In this document: positions 40,502 through 49,993 of the stretch, in pieces
How the letters are laid out: each line of letters opens with the position of its first letter
Position numbering within the stretch: position 1 is the first letter of the stretch
Source: JANMDU01 sp031376455
Lineage (GTDB): Bacteria > Pseudomonadota > Gammaproteobacteria > Burkholderiales > Burkholderiaceae_C
Reading direction: 5' to 3'
Assembly: GCA_031376455.1 (NCBI GenBank)
Contig: JANMDU010000086.1
Location: 1 to 64,000, forward strand
DNA: 64,000 nt
Position numbers and translations under genes: made by a program
Notes under the pieces: generated by a model
Told to the model about the DNA's origin: nothing
Seen by the model: the letters and a program-made list of their open reading frames with translations, nothing else
Databases searched by the model: none

Positions 40502-41599
40502 CTAACCCCCAAACACCCGAATCACCGCCCGCACAAACCCATGATCCGAACGCGAGCGGTCTTTGCCTTCTTGCAAATGATCGTTGAAATAATCCACCCG
40601 GCGTACATCGCCAATGCTAAATTTGCTGTGCGGCAAAAACTCTTCGCTCACAAAAATTTGATCCAGCACTTCCGGCGAGCCTTGATGCACATGACTGTAA
40701 GCCACATCGCGCTTCAAGGCCATCTCGCCTTGCACTTCATACGCATTCCAAAGCGCGGTGTCGCGTGCGCCTCGGTCATAGACCACTTCACCTGTTGCAG
40801 CAATAATTTGCGTCGTGACGCTGTGCGGGCCATCGTTGAAATCGCCCATGACGATCAGCGGCTCATGCGTGCGCTGCAGCACATCGGCCACGATATGCCG
40901 CATGGCCGCAGCTTCTGCGCCGCGCATCATTAAGCTGCGCAGCGTGGCGAGCGCCAAGATTCTTGGGTCTTCGCGGTCTTCCTGCGGCTCGCCTTTGGCA
41001 TCCTGCAGAAATTTAGGCCGCTTGCTTTTCATGTGCGCCGTGAGCACATGCACCACTTGCCCGTGCTTCATGCGCAGCGTGGCTAGTAGAAGAGGGCGCT
41101 CAAATTTGGCATGCTCGCCCACGCCGGGGATTTGGATGCGCAAGCTCGCTGGGAAATCTGCAAAAGATTGGAGTTTTTCGACATCAAGCCGCGTGACGAT
41201 GCCGACTCGCGGGGTGTTCTGAGCACCTGAGTGCGAATTGCTGGATTCGCCTGAGTGCGAATGGCTGGATTCACCTGAGTGCGAATGGTTGGACTCGCCG
41301 TGATTCGTCTCGTTATTCTCCGCCCCCGGCACGGCTACTGTGCTGTAGCGCAGCCCCGAACGAGCCACTGCCGCCTTGATCGCTGCCTCATCCCACACTT
41401 CCTGCACCGCCAGCACATCGGCATTCAAAGCCGCAATCCGCCCACCCAGCCATTCGGTCTTGCGCTCAAATTCATTCTGCGAATATGTGTCCTGATTCGC
41501 ATAAAAAATGCGCCCTGGATTGGCCAGATTCAACACATTGGCAGTAGCCACTGTGAGTGTGGTGACCATGCGCTGGTCGGGCGGGGGATTTGAGTTCAT
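40502..41599 (-). CDS. Endonuclease/exonuclease/phosphatase family protein
   Basis: 365 residues. The EEP fold is seen in VATANVLNLANPGRIFYANQ, ADVLAVQEVWDE (metal-binding Glu), HVLTAHMKSKRP, LIVMGDFNDGPHS (catalytic Asp/Asn) and SDHGFVRAVIRV (catalytic His). An inserted Ser/His/Gly-rich segment near residues 102-125 is made of three 8-residue repeats (ESNHSHSG, ESSHSHSG, ESSNSHSG) encoded by a 24-bp tandem repeat. No signal peptide is seen. The substrate may be DNA or a phosphoester. Confidence 0.88.
   Translation of the reverse strand: MNSNPPPDQRMVTTLTVATANVLNLANPGRIFYANQDTYSQNEFERKTEWLGGRIAALNADVLAVQEVWDEAAIKAAVARSGLRYSTVAVPGAENNETNHGESNHSHSGESSHSHSGESSNSHSGAQNTPRVGIVTRLDVEKLQSFADFPASLRIQIPGVGEHAKFERPLLLATLRMKHGQVVHVLTAHMKSKRPKFLQDAKGEPQEDREDPRILALATLRSLMMRGAEAAAMRHIVADVLQRTHEPLIVMGDFNDGPHSVTTQIIAATGEVVYDRGARDTALWNAYEVQGEMALKRDVAYSHVHQGSPEVLDQIFVSEEFLPHSKFSIGDVRRVDYFNDHLQEGKDRSRSDHGFVRAVIRVFGG
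41226..41297. repeat. Three tandem 24-bp units inside the EEP gene
   Basis: Units start CCTGAGTGCGAA at 41226, 41250 and 41274 with one to three differences each. Units of 24 bp preserve the frame, so copy number could change the length of the Ser/His-rich loop. Confidence 0.9.
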
Positions 41600-41622
41600 G
41601 CCGCATTATGTGCGGACTGCGC

Positions 41623-42351
41623 CTAGTGGCTGTGTAATTGCCCAGAGAGCAATACCGTCTGCCCCACAGCGCCCTTACGCACTTGGCGCAGCAAAGCAGA
41701 CGCTACATCGCTAGCTTGCACTGCGGCGTAGTCTTTCGGAATGAGAGGATTGAAGATACGCATCGCAGCGAGCGCGATCTTCTCGCCGGTGCGGACATGT
41801 TGATGCAAGGCTTCACGATCGCCGGCGAGGAACGATGGGCGGGCTAACGTAATGCTTTGGTAGCCTAGCTTGGCAATAGCATCTTCCATTTCGCCTTTCG
41901 TGCGACTGTAGAAAACACCAGAGCTACTGCTCGCACCCATCGCCGAGATGACTCCTAATTTTGTAGCGCCTCGCGCAATTCCAGCGCGGGCTACTGATAA
42001 AACAGCATCAAAATCTACAGCGCGAAAGGACTCTTGACTGCCAGCTGCTTTGATGGTCGTGCCTAAGCAGATATAGACTTCGTTGAGCCTCGGCAGAGCG
42101 AGCGCCTCTGCTGATGCCGTACCGAGTTTGGAGAAATCCACCACATGACTGTGCAGCTTGGCATGAGCCTGTGCAGACGGTTTGCGTACGAGACTGTGGA
42201 TTTCGCGGCAAGCGAGGTCTCTCAATAAAAGTGCCAGTAGCTCAATACCCACCAGACCGGTAGCCCCCGCGATCAGAGCTACCGCCCCCGCCCCCGTTTC
42301 GCGATCCGCCGCCGCCATTGTTTCCGCGTGATTCGCCGAATGAATTGCCAT
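41623..42351 (-). CDS. NAD(P)H-binding (HIM1-like) oxidoreductase
   Basis: About 242 residues from the ATG at 42351, preceded by GGAGGT at 7 bases. It starts inside the glycine-rich end of the helicase gene on the same strand, a 110-bp overlap; ATG 42318 is an alternative. The Rossmann motif is ALIAGATGLVGIELLALLL, followed by VYICLGTTIKAAGS and YSRTKGEMEDAIAKLGYQSI as in NAD(P)H-binding epimerase-like proteins. A decayed repeat copy gives SVARAGIARGATKLGV in the middle. Function unknown. Confidence 0.82.
   Translation of the reverse strand: MAIHSANHAETMAAADRETGAGAVALIAGATGLVGIELLALLLRDLACREIHSLVRKPSAQAHAKLHSHVVDFSKLGTASAEALALPRLNEVYICLGTTIKAAGSQESFRAVDFDAVLSVARAGIARGATKLGVISAMGASSSSGVFYSRTKGEMEDAIAKLGYQSITLARPSFLAGDREALHQHVRTGEKIALAAMRIFNPLIPKDYAAVQASDVASALLRQVRKGAVGQTVLLSGQLHSH
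41954..41996 (-). repeat. Dispersed repeat, decayed copy in the oxidoreductase gene
   Basis: CTAATTTTGTAGCGCCTCGC followed by GCAATTCCAGCGCGGGCTACT. Its arrangement matches the repeat, but the GCCGGC and CTGCGCAG boxes are changed. It is in frame in the leftward gene. Confidence 0.4.
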
Positions 42352-43945
42352 TTGACTTACCTCCAAAACCACCACCTGAACCGCCTCCACTACCGCCACT
42401 ACCGGAACGACCGCGATTTCCACCACCGCCGCCTCCACCATTAGGCGTGCGTCCACGACTTGCAAAGCCATCTACGCCGGTGCGCATGGGATCAGGTTGA
42501 GCACCGCCCGAGCGTGGGCTGTGTGCGGGTGCGTGTGAAGCAGAGCGCGAAGGTGCGCGAGCTGGCGCGCCACCAGAACGTGAGCCTGCGCTGCCTGCGT
42601 TACGTCCACCTCCACCTCCACTGCTACCACCGCGTCCACCACCTGTAGCCCGCTCACCCTCTTTGCGTGTATTGATCCGCTGCATCATCTCGCGGCGCGC
42701 ATTCTTGCCAGCCGCAGACATTTCTTCGCGGCTAGGTGCTTTGCCAGCGCCGCCCCAAATCACTTGCCGGCCCATCGCCATCGGCTCGGCTTTCTCGCCT
42801 TGGACGGGGCCGAATTCAGGCATATCTTCGCGGGGGATGCGCTGCTTGGTGAATTTCTCGATGTCTTGCATGAAACCTTCTTCATCCAAACACACGAGGC
42901 TCACGGCATAGCCATCTTTGCCAGCGCGGCCTGTTCGGCCAATGCGGTGGACATAGTCTTCGCTCACGTTAGGAATTTCATAATTCACCACATGCGGCAA
43001 CTCGTCAATATCAATGCCGCGCGCGGCAATATCAGTCGCTACCAAGGCGCGCAATTTGCCGCTTTTAAATTCTGCCAAGGCTTGCGTGCGAGCGCTTTGG
43101 CTTTTGTTGCCATGCAAGGCCATGGCGCTGATACCTTGCTTTTCTAAATAAGCGGCCACATCGTTCGCACCGAATTTCGTGCGCGTGAAAGCGAGCACTT
43201 GATTCCAGTCGTTCTTCAAAATGATGTGTGCCAAGGCTTGCTTCTTTTTATCACGGCTGATCAAGCTCCAGCTTTGCGTGATGCGCTGTACCGTAGAGTT
43301 GGCTGGCGTGACTTGAATCAATCTCGGATTCGTCAAAAAGCTCTGCGCGAGCTGTTTGATATCGTCGCTGAACGTGGCAGAAAACAGCAACGTTTGGCGC
43401 TGTTTCGGCAAATGCACGAGGATTTTGCGAATGTCGTGAATGAAGCCCATATCGAGCATGCGATCCGCTTCATCAAGCACGAGCATTTGCACGGTGCCCA
43501 AATCAAGTACGCCTTGGCCAACCAGATCGAGCAAGCGACCGGGTGTCGCCACCAAAATATCCACGCCACGGCGCAACTGAGAAATCTGCGGGTTCATGCC
43601 CACGCCGCCAAAGATCACGGCGGATTTAAGTTGCAAATACTTGCCGTAAGTCTTGATGCTTTCATCAATCTGTGCAGCCAGCTCGCGTGTGGGCGTGAGA
43701 ATCAGGGCACGCACGCCGGGGTTGCCAAATTTATTGGTGGCGCTGCGGCCAAAAGAGAGGCGGTGCAGTAAGGGAAGGGTGAAAGCAGCGGTTTTACCCG
43801 TGCCAGTTTGCGCTCCACCGAGTAAATCAGTGCCCGTCATCACCAGCGGAATCGCTTGCGCTTGAATCGGGGTGGGTGAGGTGTAGCCCTCTTCGTGTAC
43901 AGCCTTCAACAGGGCAGGGGCCAAGCCCAGATCATCAAATGTCAT
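42242..43945 (-). CDS. rhlE: DEAD-box RNA helicase, RhlE-like
   Basis: 567 residues. Motifs in order: TPIQAQAIP (Q), GGAQTGTGKTAAF (I), LTPTRELAAQ (Ia), LVLDEADRMLDMG (II), LLFSATFSD (III), VATDIAARGID (V) and YVHRIGRTGRAGKDG (VI). The C-terminal 150 residues are Gly/Arg/Ser-rich, typical of RhlE-type helicases that act in ribosome assembly or RNA decay. Its end overlaps the next gene by 110 bp. Confidence 0.94.
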   Translation of the reverse strand: MTFDDLGLAPALLKAVHEEGYTSPTPIQAQAIPLVMTGTDLLGGAQTGTGKTAAFTLPLLHRLSFGRSATNKFGNPGVRALILTPTRELAAQIDESIKTYGKYLQLKSAVIFGGVGMNPQISQLRRGVDILVATPGRLLDLVGQGVLDLGTVQMLVLDEADRMLDMGFIHDIRKILVHLPKQRQTLLFSATFSDDIKQLAQSFLTNPRLIQVTPANSTVQRITQSWSLISRDKKKQALAHIILKNDWNQVLAFTRTKFGANDVAAYLEKQGISAMALHGNKSQSARTQALAEFKSGKLRALVATDIAARGIDIDELPHVVNYEIPNVSEDYVHRIGRTGRAGKDGYAVSLVCLDEEGFMQDIEKFTKQRIPREDMPEFGPVQGEKAEPMAMGRQVIWGGAGKAPSREEMSAAGKNARREMMQRINTRKEGERATGGGRGGSSGGGGGRNAGSAGSRSGGAPARAPSRSASHAPAHSPRSGGAQPDPMRTGVDGFASRGRTPNGGGGGGGNRGRSGSGGSGGGSGGGFGGKSNGNSFGESRGNNGGGGSRNGGGGGSSDRGGYRSGGY

Positions 43946-44169
43946 TAGAGAAAAATTTCAAAACGAACCCGACCAAAATTAAAACTTAGCGGGTGTTTGC
44001 GTCAGCTAGCGTAAGTAGCGAGAAAGGCTGAAACCACATCGACGCGGAGGGATTTCAGAAGCCAGCATTGCGCTGTGCGTAGATAAATTATCTCACGAAT
44101 TGGTGAACCTAAAGTTTTGCTCACACCGACATTGCGTAAGAAAACACTTCGCTGAGACGACAACTGAAC

Positions 44170-45195
44170 ATGAATATATCTATCTTCCTTGCATTGCCAC
44201 ATGATGCGGCGCACAAAGCGGCGCGCGCGCTCGTGATGGCTTTAGGCTTGATTCCTAAGCCAATCCAAGACAATGCGCAAGCCCTGTTGCATTTGCAGGC
44301 GGAGATGCAACAGCAGCCGCAAGCTGCGGCTTTGCTGGATTTGGGCAGCTTGCCATCTGCTTTCAGGCATCTACCAGATTTGGCTCGGAAGCTGCCCGAT
44401 GACGTGCGTCGTCGGGTGATTTTGTTTCGTCATGAGCAAGGGCCCGTGTGGCCATCCGATCAAGCATGGGCGCGTGATCTAGGCTTTGGAGGCTTGTTTG
44501 CTGAAATCGACGCGGCGAGTATCCTGACCGACCATGCGGCGCTTCCTGTATTGCTGGCGGAACTGGCGCAATGCTTGCCCCTACCCGCGAACAAGCTTGC
44601 GCAATATTTCGCTGCATTGTCGGCCAAACCTGATCCACTGTCGCTGCGCGGATTGATTCGGGCGCAATGCAACCGCGATGCAGAATCGCTGGCGCAGGTG
44701 ATGTCTTCGGGTGTGAAGTCTTTGGATCGCAGCTATCGCATGTCAAGTTACAGCGCCTGCTTTTTAGGGGATGAGGCGGTGCAATGGCTTCGCGCGCAAT
44801 ACCGCTGTAGCACGCACATCGCAGTGCAGATCGGTCAGGCACTTCAAACACTGGGGCTTATCCACCATGTCGTACACGAGCATGTGTTTGACAACCTGCC
44901 ATTTTTCTTTCGACTGGATGCAACGGCCAATACATCTCAGATGCATCTCGGGCAATTGATCGAGGCGCTGAGCGGCCGCGGCGGGCTTGAAATTACAGAT
45001 CGCAGCTATTTGGGCAAGTTGTATGCGCAATGTTGGGTTGCGCAAGAAGCCGTGAGTTGGCTTTGCAGCACCTATCGCTTGCCGCGCTACGAGGCAGAGA
45101 ATCTTCTCAATCGGTTGCTAAGTTACGGCTTGATTGAACACGTCACACAAGCACATCGCGTGAAAGATGCCAACTTGTTTTTTCGCTTTCGCTAA
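44170..45195 (+). CDS. Tandem DEP-domain protein
   Basis: 341 residues. Residues 1-135 are alpha/beta and receiver-like in outline (AALLDLGSLPSAFRHLPDLA) but without a clear phosphoacceptor. Two DEP-like domains follow. The first (about 187-253) reads DRSYRMSSYSACFLGDEAVQ to VFDNLPFFFRL, and the second (about 273-341) reads LEITDRSYLGKLYAQCWVAQ to KDANLFFRF. DEP domains are chiefly known from eukaryotic signalling, though bacterial ones exist. The gene stands alone, 224 bp from the helicase. Confidence 0.8.
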   Translation: MNISIFLALPHDAAHKAARALVMALGLIPKPIQDNAQALLHLQAEMQQQPQAAALLDLGSLPSAFRHLPDLARKLPDDVRRRVILFRHEQGPVWPSDQAWARDLGFGGLFAEIDAASILTDHAALPVLLAELAQCLPLPANKLAQYFAALSAKPDPLSLRGLIRAQCNRDAESLAQVMSSGVKSLDRSYRMSSYSACFLGDEAVQWLRAQYRCSTHIAVQIGQALQTLGLIHHVVHEHVFDNLPFFFRLDATANTSQMHLGQLIEALSGRGGLEITDRSYLGKLYAQCWVAQEAVSWLCSTYRLPRYEAENLLNRLLSYGLIEHVTQAHRVKDANLFFRFR

Positions 45196-45229
45196 CAAAG
45201 CCAACGATCACCGCAAACGGAAACGGTGG

Positions 45230-46039
45230 TTAGACAAATTTTGGCGCACGTTTTTCTAAAAATGCCGTGATCCCTTCGCCGCCATTGGCGTGATGGAGAT
45301 TCTTAACGAACGCATCTCGTTCGGCGCTAAGGTGCATATCTAGGCTGCGCTCGGATGCATCTGCAGTCAGTTCTTTGATGCTAGCAAGTACATTGGGGGC
45401 GCGAGCAGCCAGCTTTTCGGCGAGTTGAAGGGCGGCGTGTAGGGCATGGCCTTTGTCCGTCAGTTGGTTGACGACGCCAAGGCTATGCAAGCGCTCAGCG
45501 CCGATTCTGTCTCCAGTCAGAAGCAGCTCGGTGGCAAGTTGGCGCGGGAGTTGGCGAGCCAGCTGCCAGCTGCCGCCGCCATCGGGCGAGAGCCCGACGG
45601 TGCTGTAAGCCATCAAGAAAATCGCTTCTCTGCTGGCGACGATCATGTCGCAGGCCAGCGCAAGCGAGAAGCCCGCGCCTGCAGCCGCTCCTTCAACTGC
45701 CGCGATCACTGGCTTGCGGCAGGCTCGGATAGCTTCGATCCAAGCATGCAGGCCATCAATGCTGTCTGCTTGTACTTGTGGGGGTTGTGTTCGGTTGTAC
45801 TGCAGGCGCTGCAAATTGCCGCCTGCGCAAAATGTTTCGCCTTCGCCGGTAATGACCACCGCCCTCACATCGCGGCTAGCGTCCGCGTGATTGATGGCTT
45901 CAATGCCAGCAGCATAGATGCCTGGGCTGAGTGCATTGCGTAGCGTGGGGTTAGAGATCGTGAGCAGCTTGATCTGCGCGGCTTCTCCAACATGGCTGGC
46001 TTTGATTTCTCCGTCGGGGAAATTTGGTTCTTGGCGCAT
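45230..46039 (-). CDS. Enoyl-CoA hydratase/isomerase family protein
   Basis: 269 residues. The crotonase oxyanion motifs are ETFCAGGNLQRL (about residue 68) and EGAAAGAGFSLALACD (about 113-128), with STVGLSPDGGGSWQLARQLP at 145-165. The SPDGGGS wording replaces the catalytic Glu region of hydratases, so it may be an isomerase or the alternative-type oxepin-CoA hydrolase. It is co-directional with the 3-hydroxyacyl-CoA dehydrogenase 7 bp upstream. Confidence 0.88.
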   Translation of the reverse strand: MRQEPNFPDGEIKASHVGEAAQIKLLTISNPTLRNALSPGIYAAGIEAINHADASRDVRAVVITGEGETFCAGGNLQRLQYNRTQPPQVQADSIDGLHAWIEAIRACRKPVIAAVEGAAAGAGFSLALACDMIVASREAIFLMAYSTVGLSPDGGGSWQLARQLPRQLATELLLTGDRIGAERLHSLGVVNQLTDKGHALHAALQLAEKLAARAPNVLASIKELTADASERSLDMHLSAERDAFVKNLHHANGGEGITAFLEKRAPKFV

Positions 46040-46046
46040 GGCAAAT

Positions 46047-47600
46047 TCACGGTTCTTTATGCAACAAGCTCAGTCCAAGAGCACCCCGCCTGCGCAGCCA
46101 AGGGCTGGCGCGATAGCGCGGATCGCCATAGACAGTTTGCATATTGACTAACACCTCTAAGACGCTCGCACCACCCACGCCATTGCCCATCGCTAAAGGG
46201 CCAGTGGGATAGCCTAAGCCGAGTTGCACGGCGGTGTCTAAATCTTGCGGCGTGCAAATCTGCTGTTGGCACATGTCGCAGGCGATGTTCACAATCGTTG
46301 AGACGACCCGCTGCGTGACAAAACCCGCACTGTCGCGGAGGGTGCTGACTGGCTTGCCATCGCTGCTAAAAATCGCAGCCGCAGCAGCGAGCATGTCAGC
46401 GCGCACAGCAGGGTTGCCCATGATCACGCGGCGCTTTGTGACGACATCGTCGATCAGCATATCGATACCCACCGTGCGCGCCGGGTCGTATCGCTCAAAC
46501 ACTGCCACAGTCGTCACATCCCAGCCCAGTGGCGCAACGATGGTTAAAGCATGAAGAGATGGGCTTTGCCCCGTTTCGATTTTGGCGCCTAGCTTATGCA
46601 GTAATTCGAGCAGGGGGACGCGGCGAGCAGCGTTGGGCGAGACCCATACAGCAGGCCATTCGTTCTTTTTAATTGCTATTAATTCAATAGCGCTTTGCGC
46701 AGTATTTATGCCGGCTACCTGCTGTTTTCCATCTGAATAATCGTAAAAACCTGCTTTCGTCTTGCGCCCGAGCACGCCGCCGGCCAAGCGCTGAGCGGTG
46801 ATCACGCTGGGGCGATAGCGCGGCTCATCAAAATACTGGCGATACACCGATTCCATCACAGGATGCGATACATCGAGCCCGGTCAAATCCATCAGTTCGA
46901 ATGGCCCGAGCTTGAAGCCCACTTGGTCTTTCAAAATCGCATCAATCGTTGCAAAATCAGCCACGCCCTCAGCCACAATGCGCAGTGCTTCTGTGCCATA
47001 GCCTCTGCCAGCGTGATTCACGATAAATCCGGGTGTATCAGAGGCCATCACCGGCGTGTGCCCCATTTGGCGCGTGAGCTCCGTCAATTTTTTGCAAATA
47101 TCAGGAGAAGTTTTCAAGCCCGGTATGACTTCAACAACCTTCATCAAAGGCACAGGATTAAAGAAGTGGTAGCCAGCAAAACGCTCGGGTTTTGAAAGCG
47201 CTGAAGCGATTGCTGTGATGGATAAAGAGGATGTATTCGAGGCGAGGATGCAACGATCTGATAGCAAAGTCTCTAGTTGCTGAAAAAGTGCTTGTTTGAC
47301 TTCTAATTTCTCAATAATCGCTTCGATCACTAAGTCACACATCTTCAAGTCTTCTAGCGCAGCGCAGGGCTGAACGCGTGCTGTGTATTGCGCCACTTGC
47401 TCCGTGGAAAGGCGCTCTTTGTCGAGTAGCTTGCCCCATGTCGTCAGCAATGCATCGCGTGCCTTCGAGGCCGCGTCAGAAGCTGTATCAAAAAGTAGCA
47501 CCTGAGCGCCCGCTTGCGCTGCAATTTGAGCAATGCCCCGACCCATTGCGCCAGTGCCAACGACGCCTATCTGTGGAAATACGCAGTTCATGGTAGGCAT
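46047..47600 (-). CDS. 3-hydroxyacyl-CoA dehydrogenase
   Basis: About 517 residues from ATG 47600; ATG 47591 is an alternative. The NAD-binding motif is IGVVGTGAMGRGIAQIAAQA, and the active-site His and Glu regions are RFAGYHFFNPVPLMKVVEVI and DTPGFIVNHAGRGYG. Two C-terminal 3HCDH domains follow, as in PaaH-type enzymes of phenylacetate degradation. A repeat copy gives VAGINTAQSAIELIAIKKN in the linker after GFYDYSDGK. Together with the enoyl-CoA hydratase gene it fits a beta-oxidation or phenylacetate step. Confidence 0.9.
   Translation of the reverse strand: MPTMNCVFPQIGVVGTGAMGRGIAQIAAQAGAQVLLFDTASDAASKARDALLTTWGKLLDKERLSTEQVAQYTARVQPCAALEDLKMCDLVIEAIIEKLEVKQALFQQLETLLSDRCILASNTSSLSITAIASALSKPERFAGYHFFNPVPLMKVVEVIPGLKTSPDICKKLTELTRQMGHTPVMASDTPGFIVNHAGRGYGTEALRIVAEGVADFATIDAILKDQVGFKLGPFELMDLTGLDVSHPVMESVYRQYFDEPRYRPSVITAQRLAGGVLGRKTKAGFYDYSDGKQQVAGINTAQSAIELIAIKKNEWPAVWVSPNAARRVPLLELLHKLGAKIETGQSPSLHALTIVAPLGWDVTTVAVFERYDPARTVGIDMLIDDVVTKRRVIMGNPAVRADMLAAAAAIFSSDGKPVSTLRDSAGFVTQRVVSTIVNIACDMCQQQICTPQDLDTAVQLGLGYPTGPLAMGNGVGGASVLEVLVNMQTVYGDPRYRASPWLRRRGALGLSLLHKEP
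46673..46717 (-). repeat. Dispersed 45-bp repeat, copy 14 (inside the 3-hydroxyacyl-CoA dehydrogenase)
   Basis: TTGCTATTAATTCAATAGCG followed by CTTTGCGCAGTATTTATGCCGGCTA. It is in frame and encodes VAGINTAQSAIELIAI in the leftward gene. Confidence 0.9.
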
Positions 47601-47701
47601 TATCGCTGGAGACTGTGTCAAAATGCACAGAATATTGTGTTGTTGCGCTGGTGGTATCACTTTCTTGTTTCACACAGTAACAGATCAAAATTTTTGAAGA
47701 T

Positions 47702-49993
47702 ATGTTGTTCAAGCGCTGGCAAATCATTGCAGGGATTGTGTTGTTAGTCACAACGTCTGCCGCGAGCGCGTTGACGCTGGGACGCGTGCGAGGCACGGCT
47801 TTGCTTGGGCGCAGCCTCGACCTGAGTATTCAATCCACGATAGAGGCAGGTGAGTCTTTGCCAGAGGCAAGCTGCGTGGTGGCGGAGGTGTTTTACGGCG
47901 ACACGCGTATCTCGCCGAATGTTGTCAGTGTGATCCCGGAGCGTGTCAGCACTGGCGAATTACGCTTGCGTGTTCGCGCAACGACCGTTGTTGACGAGCC
48001 GGTCGTGACCTTGTTTGTGAGATCAACGTGCAGCGGATCCAGCTCTCGCCGATACGTGTTGCTTGCCGAGGCATTGTCAGAGCCTGAATCAGGTGGTTTT
48101 GTCACGATCTCGCCTGCGCTGACGACGCCACGCCCGCTGGCGACCCCGCTGGCGACCCCGCGAATTGCTTTTGGTGGTGCATCATCGTCATCTGATCAAG
48201 CCAGTGCAACTGCATCGACGCCTAGCTTTAATGTCGCAACGCGCCGTGCAGAGCGCGAAGCCCGCGCGCTCGCGAAGCGTGTGGAGCGTCAGCAACCAAG
48301 GGCAAATGCAAGCTTGCAAGCGCAGCCTCGCGATGTCTTGCCTGCCGAAGAGCGGCGCGCCGTGCCTCGTGCGTCTGCGGCCAAAAAAACTGATGTGGCC
48401 ATCAAGGGTAGTCCACGTTTACAAGTTGATCTTCTGGATGTTTCTAGTATCAACTTAGGCTTGCGTGGTTCGGCTGAATTGGCCAGCGCTCCAAGCGAAG
48501 ACGAAGCGGTGCGCCGTCAAGCGCAGGCACTTTGGCGTGCAATCAATGCCTCGCCTGAGGAGGCAATGCGTGACGCCAAGCGACTAGAGACCGTTGAAGC
48601 CCAAATGCGTGCGGCACAAGAGCAGAGCAAGCGGCAAGGGCAAGATATTGCCAAACTCTCCTCTGATTTGATCGTGGCGCAAGACGCACGCTATCTGAAT
48701 CCTTTGACGATTGCGCTCGGACTTCTCACTATCGCTGCTTTTGCGCTCAGTCTTTTCCTCTACAGACGCGGCAGCCATGAAAGCAGCGACAAGCCTTGGT
48801 GGCGCGGCAGCTCCGCAAAAAATCAACCCAAAGACGAGCAGCACTTATGGAAGCATTTGGGTGACGGAATCGGTTCTCCAGCGCCAGGCGAGCAAGCCAG
48901 ATCAAGTGATGCTCCTGTTTCTAATCGCTATGAAACAAGCAGCGCTTACTTGAGCGAGCTCGACGATACCACCGGCTATGGCGACAATGGTTTGTCGCAT
49001 CTGCTCGACGACCGAGTATCGCAACAGCCCGTGCGACTTGCTCAAGAAGCACCCGAGCCGATAAGTGTTAAGCCTGCGATTGAAAAATTTGGCGCAGCAA
49101 GTCCACAAACTTCGTCACGAGGCGGCGTATCGATAACAGCTCGTGCTTCAACCAGCGAACCTTTAGCCATCAAAGCAGTTTCTCCAGTCGCGAAACCAGC
49201 AGCTGCATCGCGCAACCAGCGAAGCAGCTTTGGTGCAACCGATTTCGCTGGCAGCGGATTCAATGCGCCTCGCGTGGTCGCTGCCGAGGAGTTGTTTGAT
49301 ATTCAAGAGCAGGCTGACTTTTTCCTCTCGCTGAACCAGCCCGAGCAAGCTATTGAGGTATTGAAAAATCATATTGCCGACAATGTTGAAACAAGCGCGC
49401 TGGCTTACATGGATTTGTTTGACATCTATCACCGTACGGATCGCAAGATCGATTACGCTGAACTGCGCGAAGAATTTAATCATGTGTTTAACGCGCAAGT
49501 GCCCGAGTTTTCTCAATACGGCGCGCAATCTAACGGCCTAGAAGACTTTCCGCAAGTGCTCGGGCCGATCCAAGCCGCATGGAGCAGGCCGCATCAAGCA
49601 CAAGATACCATTGAAGAGTCTATTTTCCGTCAGCCTGAGCGCGATCAAACCTTGGATATGGCCGCTTACCGTGAGCTCATGCTTTTGTATGCGTTGGCTA
49701 AAGAACTCACCAAGCCAGATGCTGGGTACTCCATGCTGCCGATATCGACGCAAATTCCTGCGATGCCGGGAATCGCTTCTGCACTGGATTCGCCGGATGT
49801 CGATTTAGGCGATGGATTGATGATCTCTATGCCCAATGATGATCTTCTTTCTATGGATGACCGCACTGTGAGCCTGCCTCCTTTGACAGGCGCATCCAGT
49901 TCAGACAAGCCTGACTCGCTTGGTGGTTTGGATTTCGATTTGAGCGATTCGGCCGCACTCTATGCTTTAAAGCCATCACGCGGTAAAAAGTAA
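47702..49993 (+). CDS. FimV-like envelope hub protein
   Basis: 763 residues with a signal peptide (FKRWQIIAGIVLLVTTSAAS, cut near 23). Residues 24-125 resemble the FimV N-domain (LTLGRVRGTALLGRSLDLSI, EVFYGDTRISPNVVSV). A variable linker, a coiled coil (about 285-330, MRAAQEQSKRQGQDIAKLSS), a transmembrane helix (about 338-357, LNPLTIALGLLTIAAFALSL) and a cytosolic end with a TPR-like part (about 530-600, EQADFFLSLNQPEQAIEVLK) follow. FimV acts at the pole in type IV pilus function in relatives. It is monocistronic. Confidence 0.8.
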   Translation: MLFKRWQIIAGIVLLVTTSAASALTLGRVRGTALLGRSLDLSIQSTIEAGESLPEASCVVAEVFYGDTRISPNVVSVIPERVSTGELRLRVRATTVVDEPVVTLFVRSTCSGSSSRRYVLLAEALSEPESGGFVTISPALTTPRPLATPLATPRIAFGGASSSSDQASATASTPSFNVATRRAEREARALAKRVERQQPRANASLQAQPRDVLPAEERRAVPRASAAKKTDVAIKGSPRLQVDLLDVSSINLGLRGSAELASAPSEDEAVRRQAQALWRAINASPEEAMRDAKRLETVEAQMRAAQEQSKRQGQDIAKLSSDLIVAQDARYLNPLTIALGLLTIAAFALSLFLYRRGSHESSDKPWWRGSSAKNQPKDEQHLWKHLGDGIGSPAPGEQARSSDAPVSNRYETSSAYLSELDDTTGYGDNGLSHLLDDRVSQQPVRLAQEAPEPISVKPAIEKFGAASPQTSSRGGVSITARASTSEPLAIKAVSPVAKPAAASRNQRSSFGATDFAGSGFNAPRVVAAEELFDIQEQADFFLSLNQPEQAIEVLKNHIADNVETSALAYMDLFDIYHRTDRKIDYAELREEFNHVFNAQVPEFSQYGAQSNGLEDFPQVLGPIQAAWSRPHQAQDTIEESIFRQPERDQTLDMAAYRELMLLYALAKELTKPDAGYSMLPISTQIPAMPGIASALDSPDVDLGDGLMISMPNDDLLSMDDRTVSLPPLTGASSSDKPDSLGGLDFDLSDSAALYALKPSRGKK

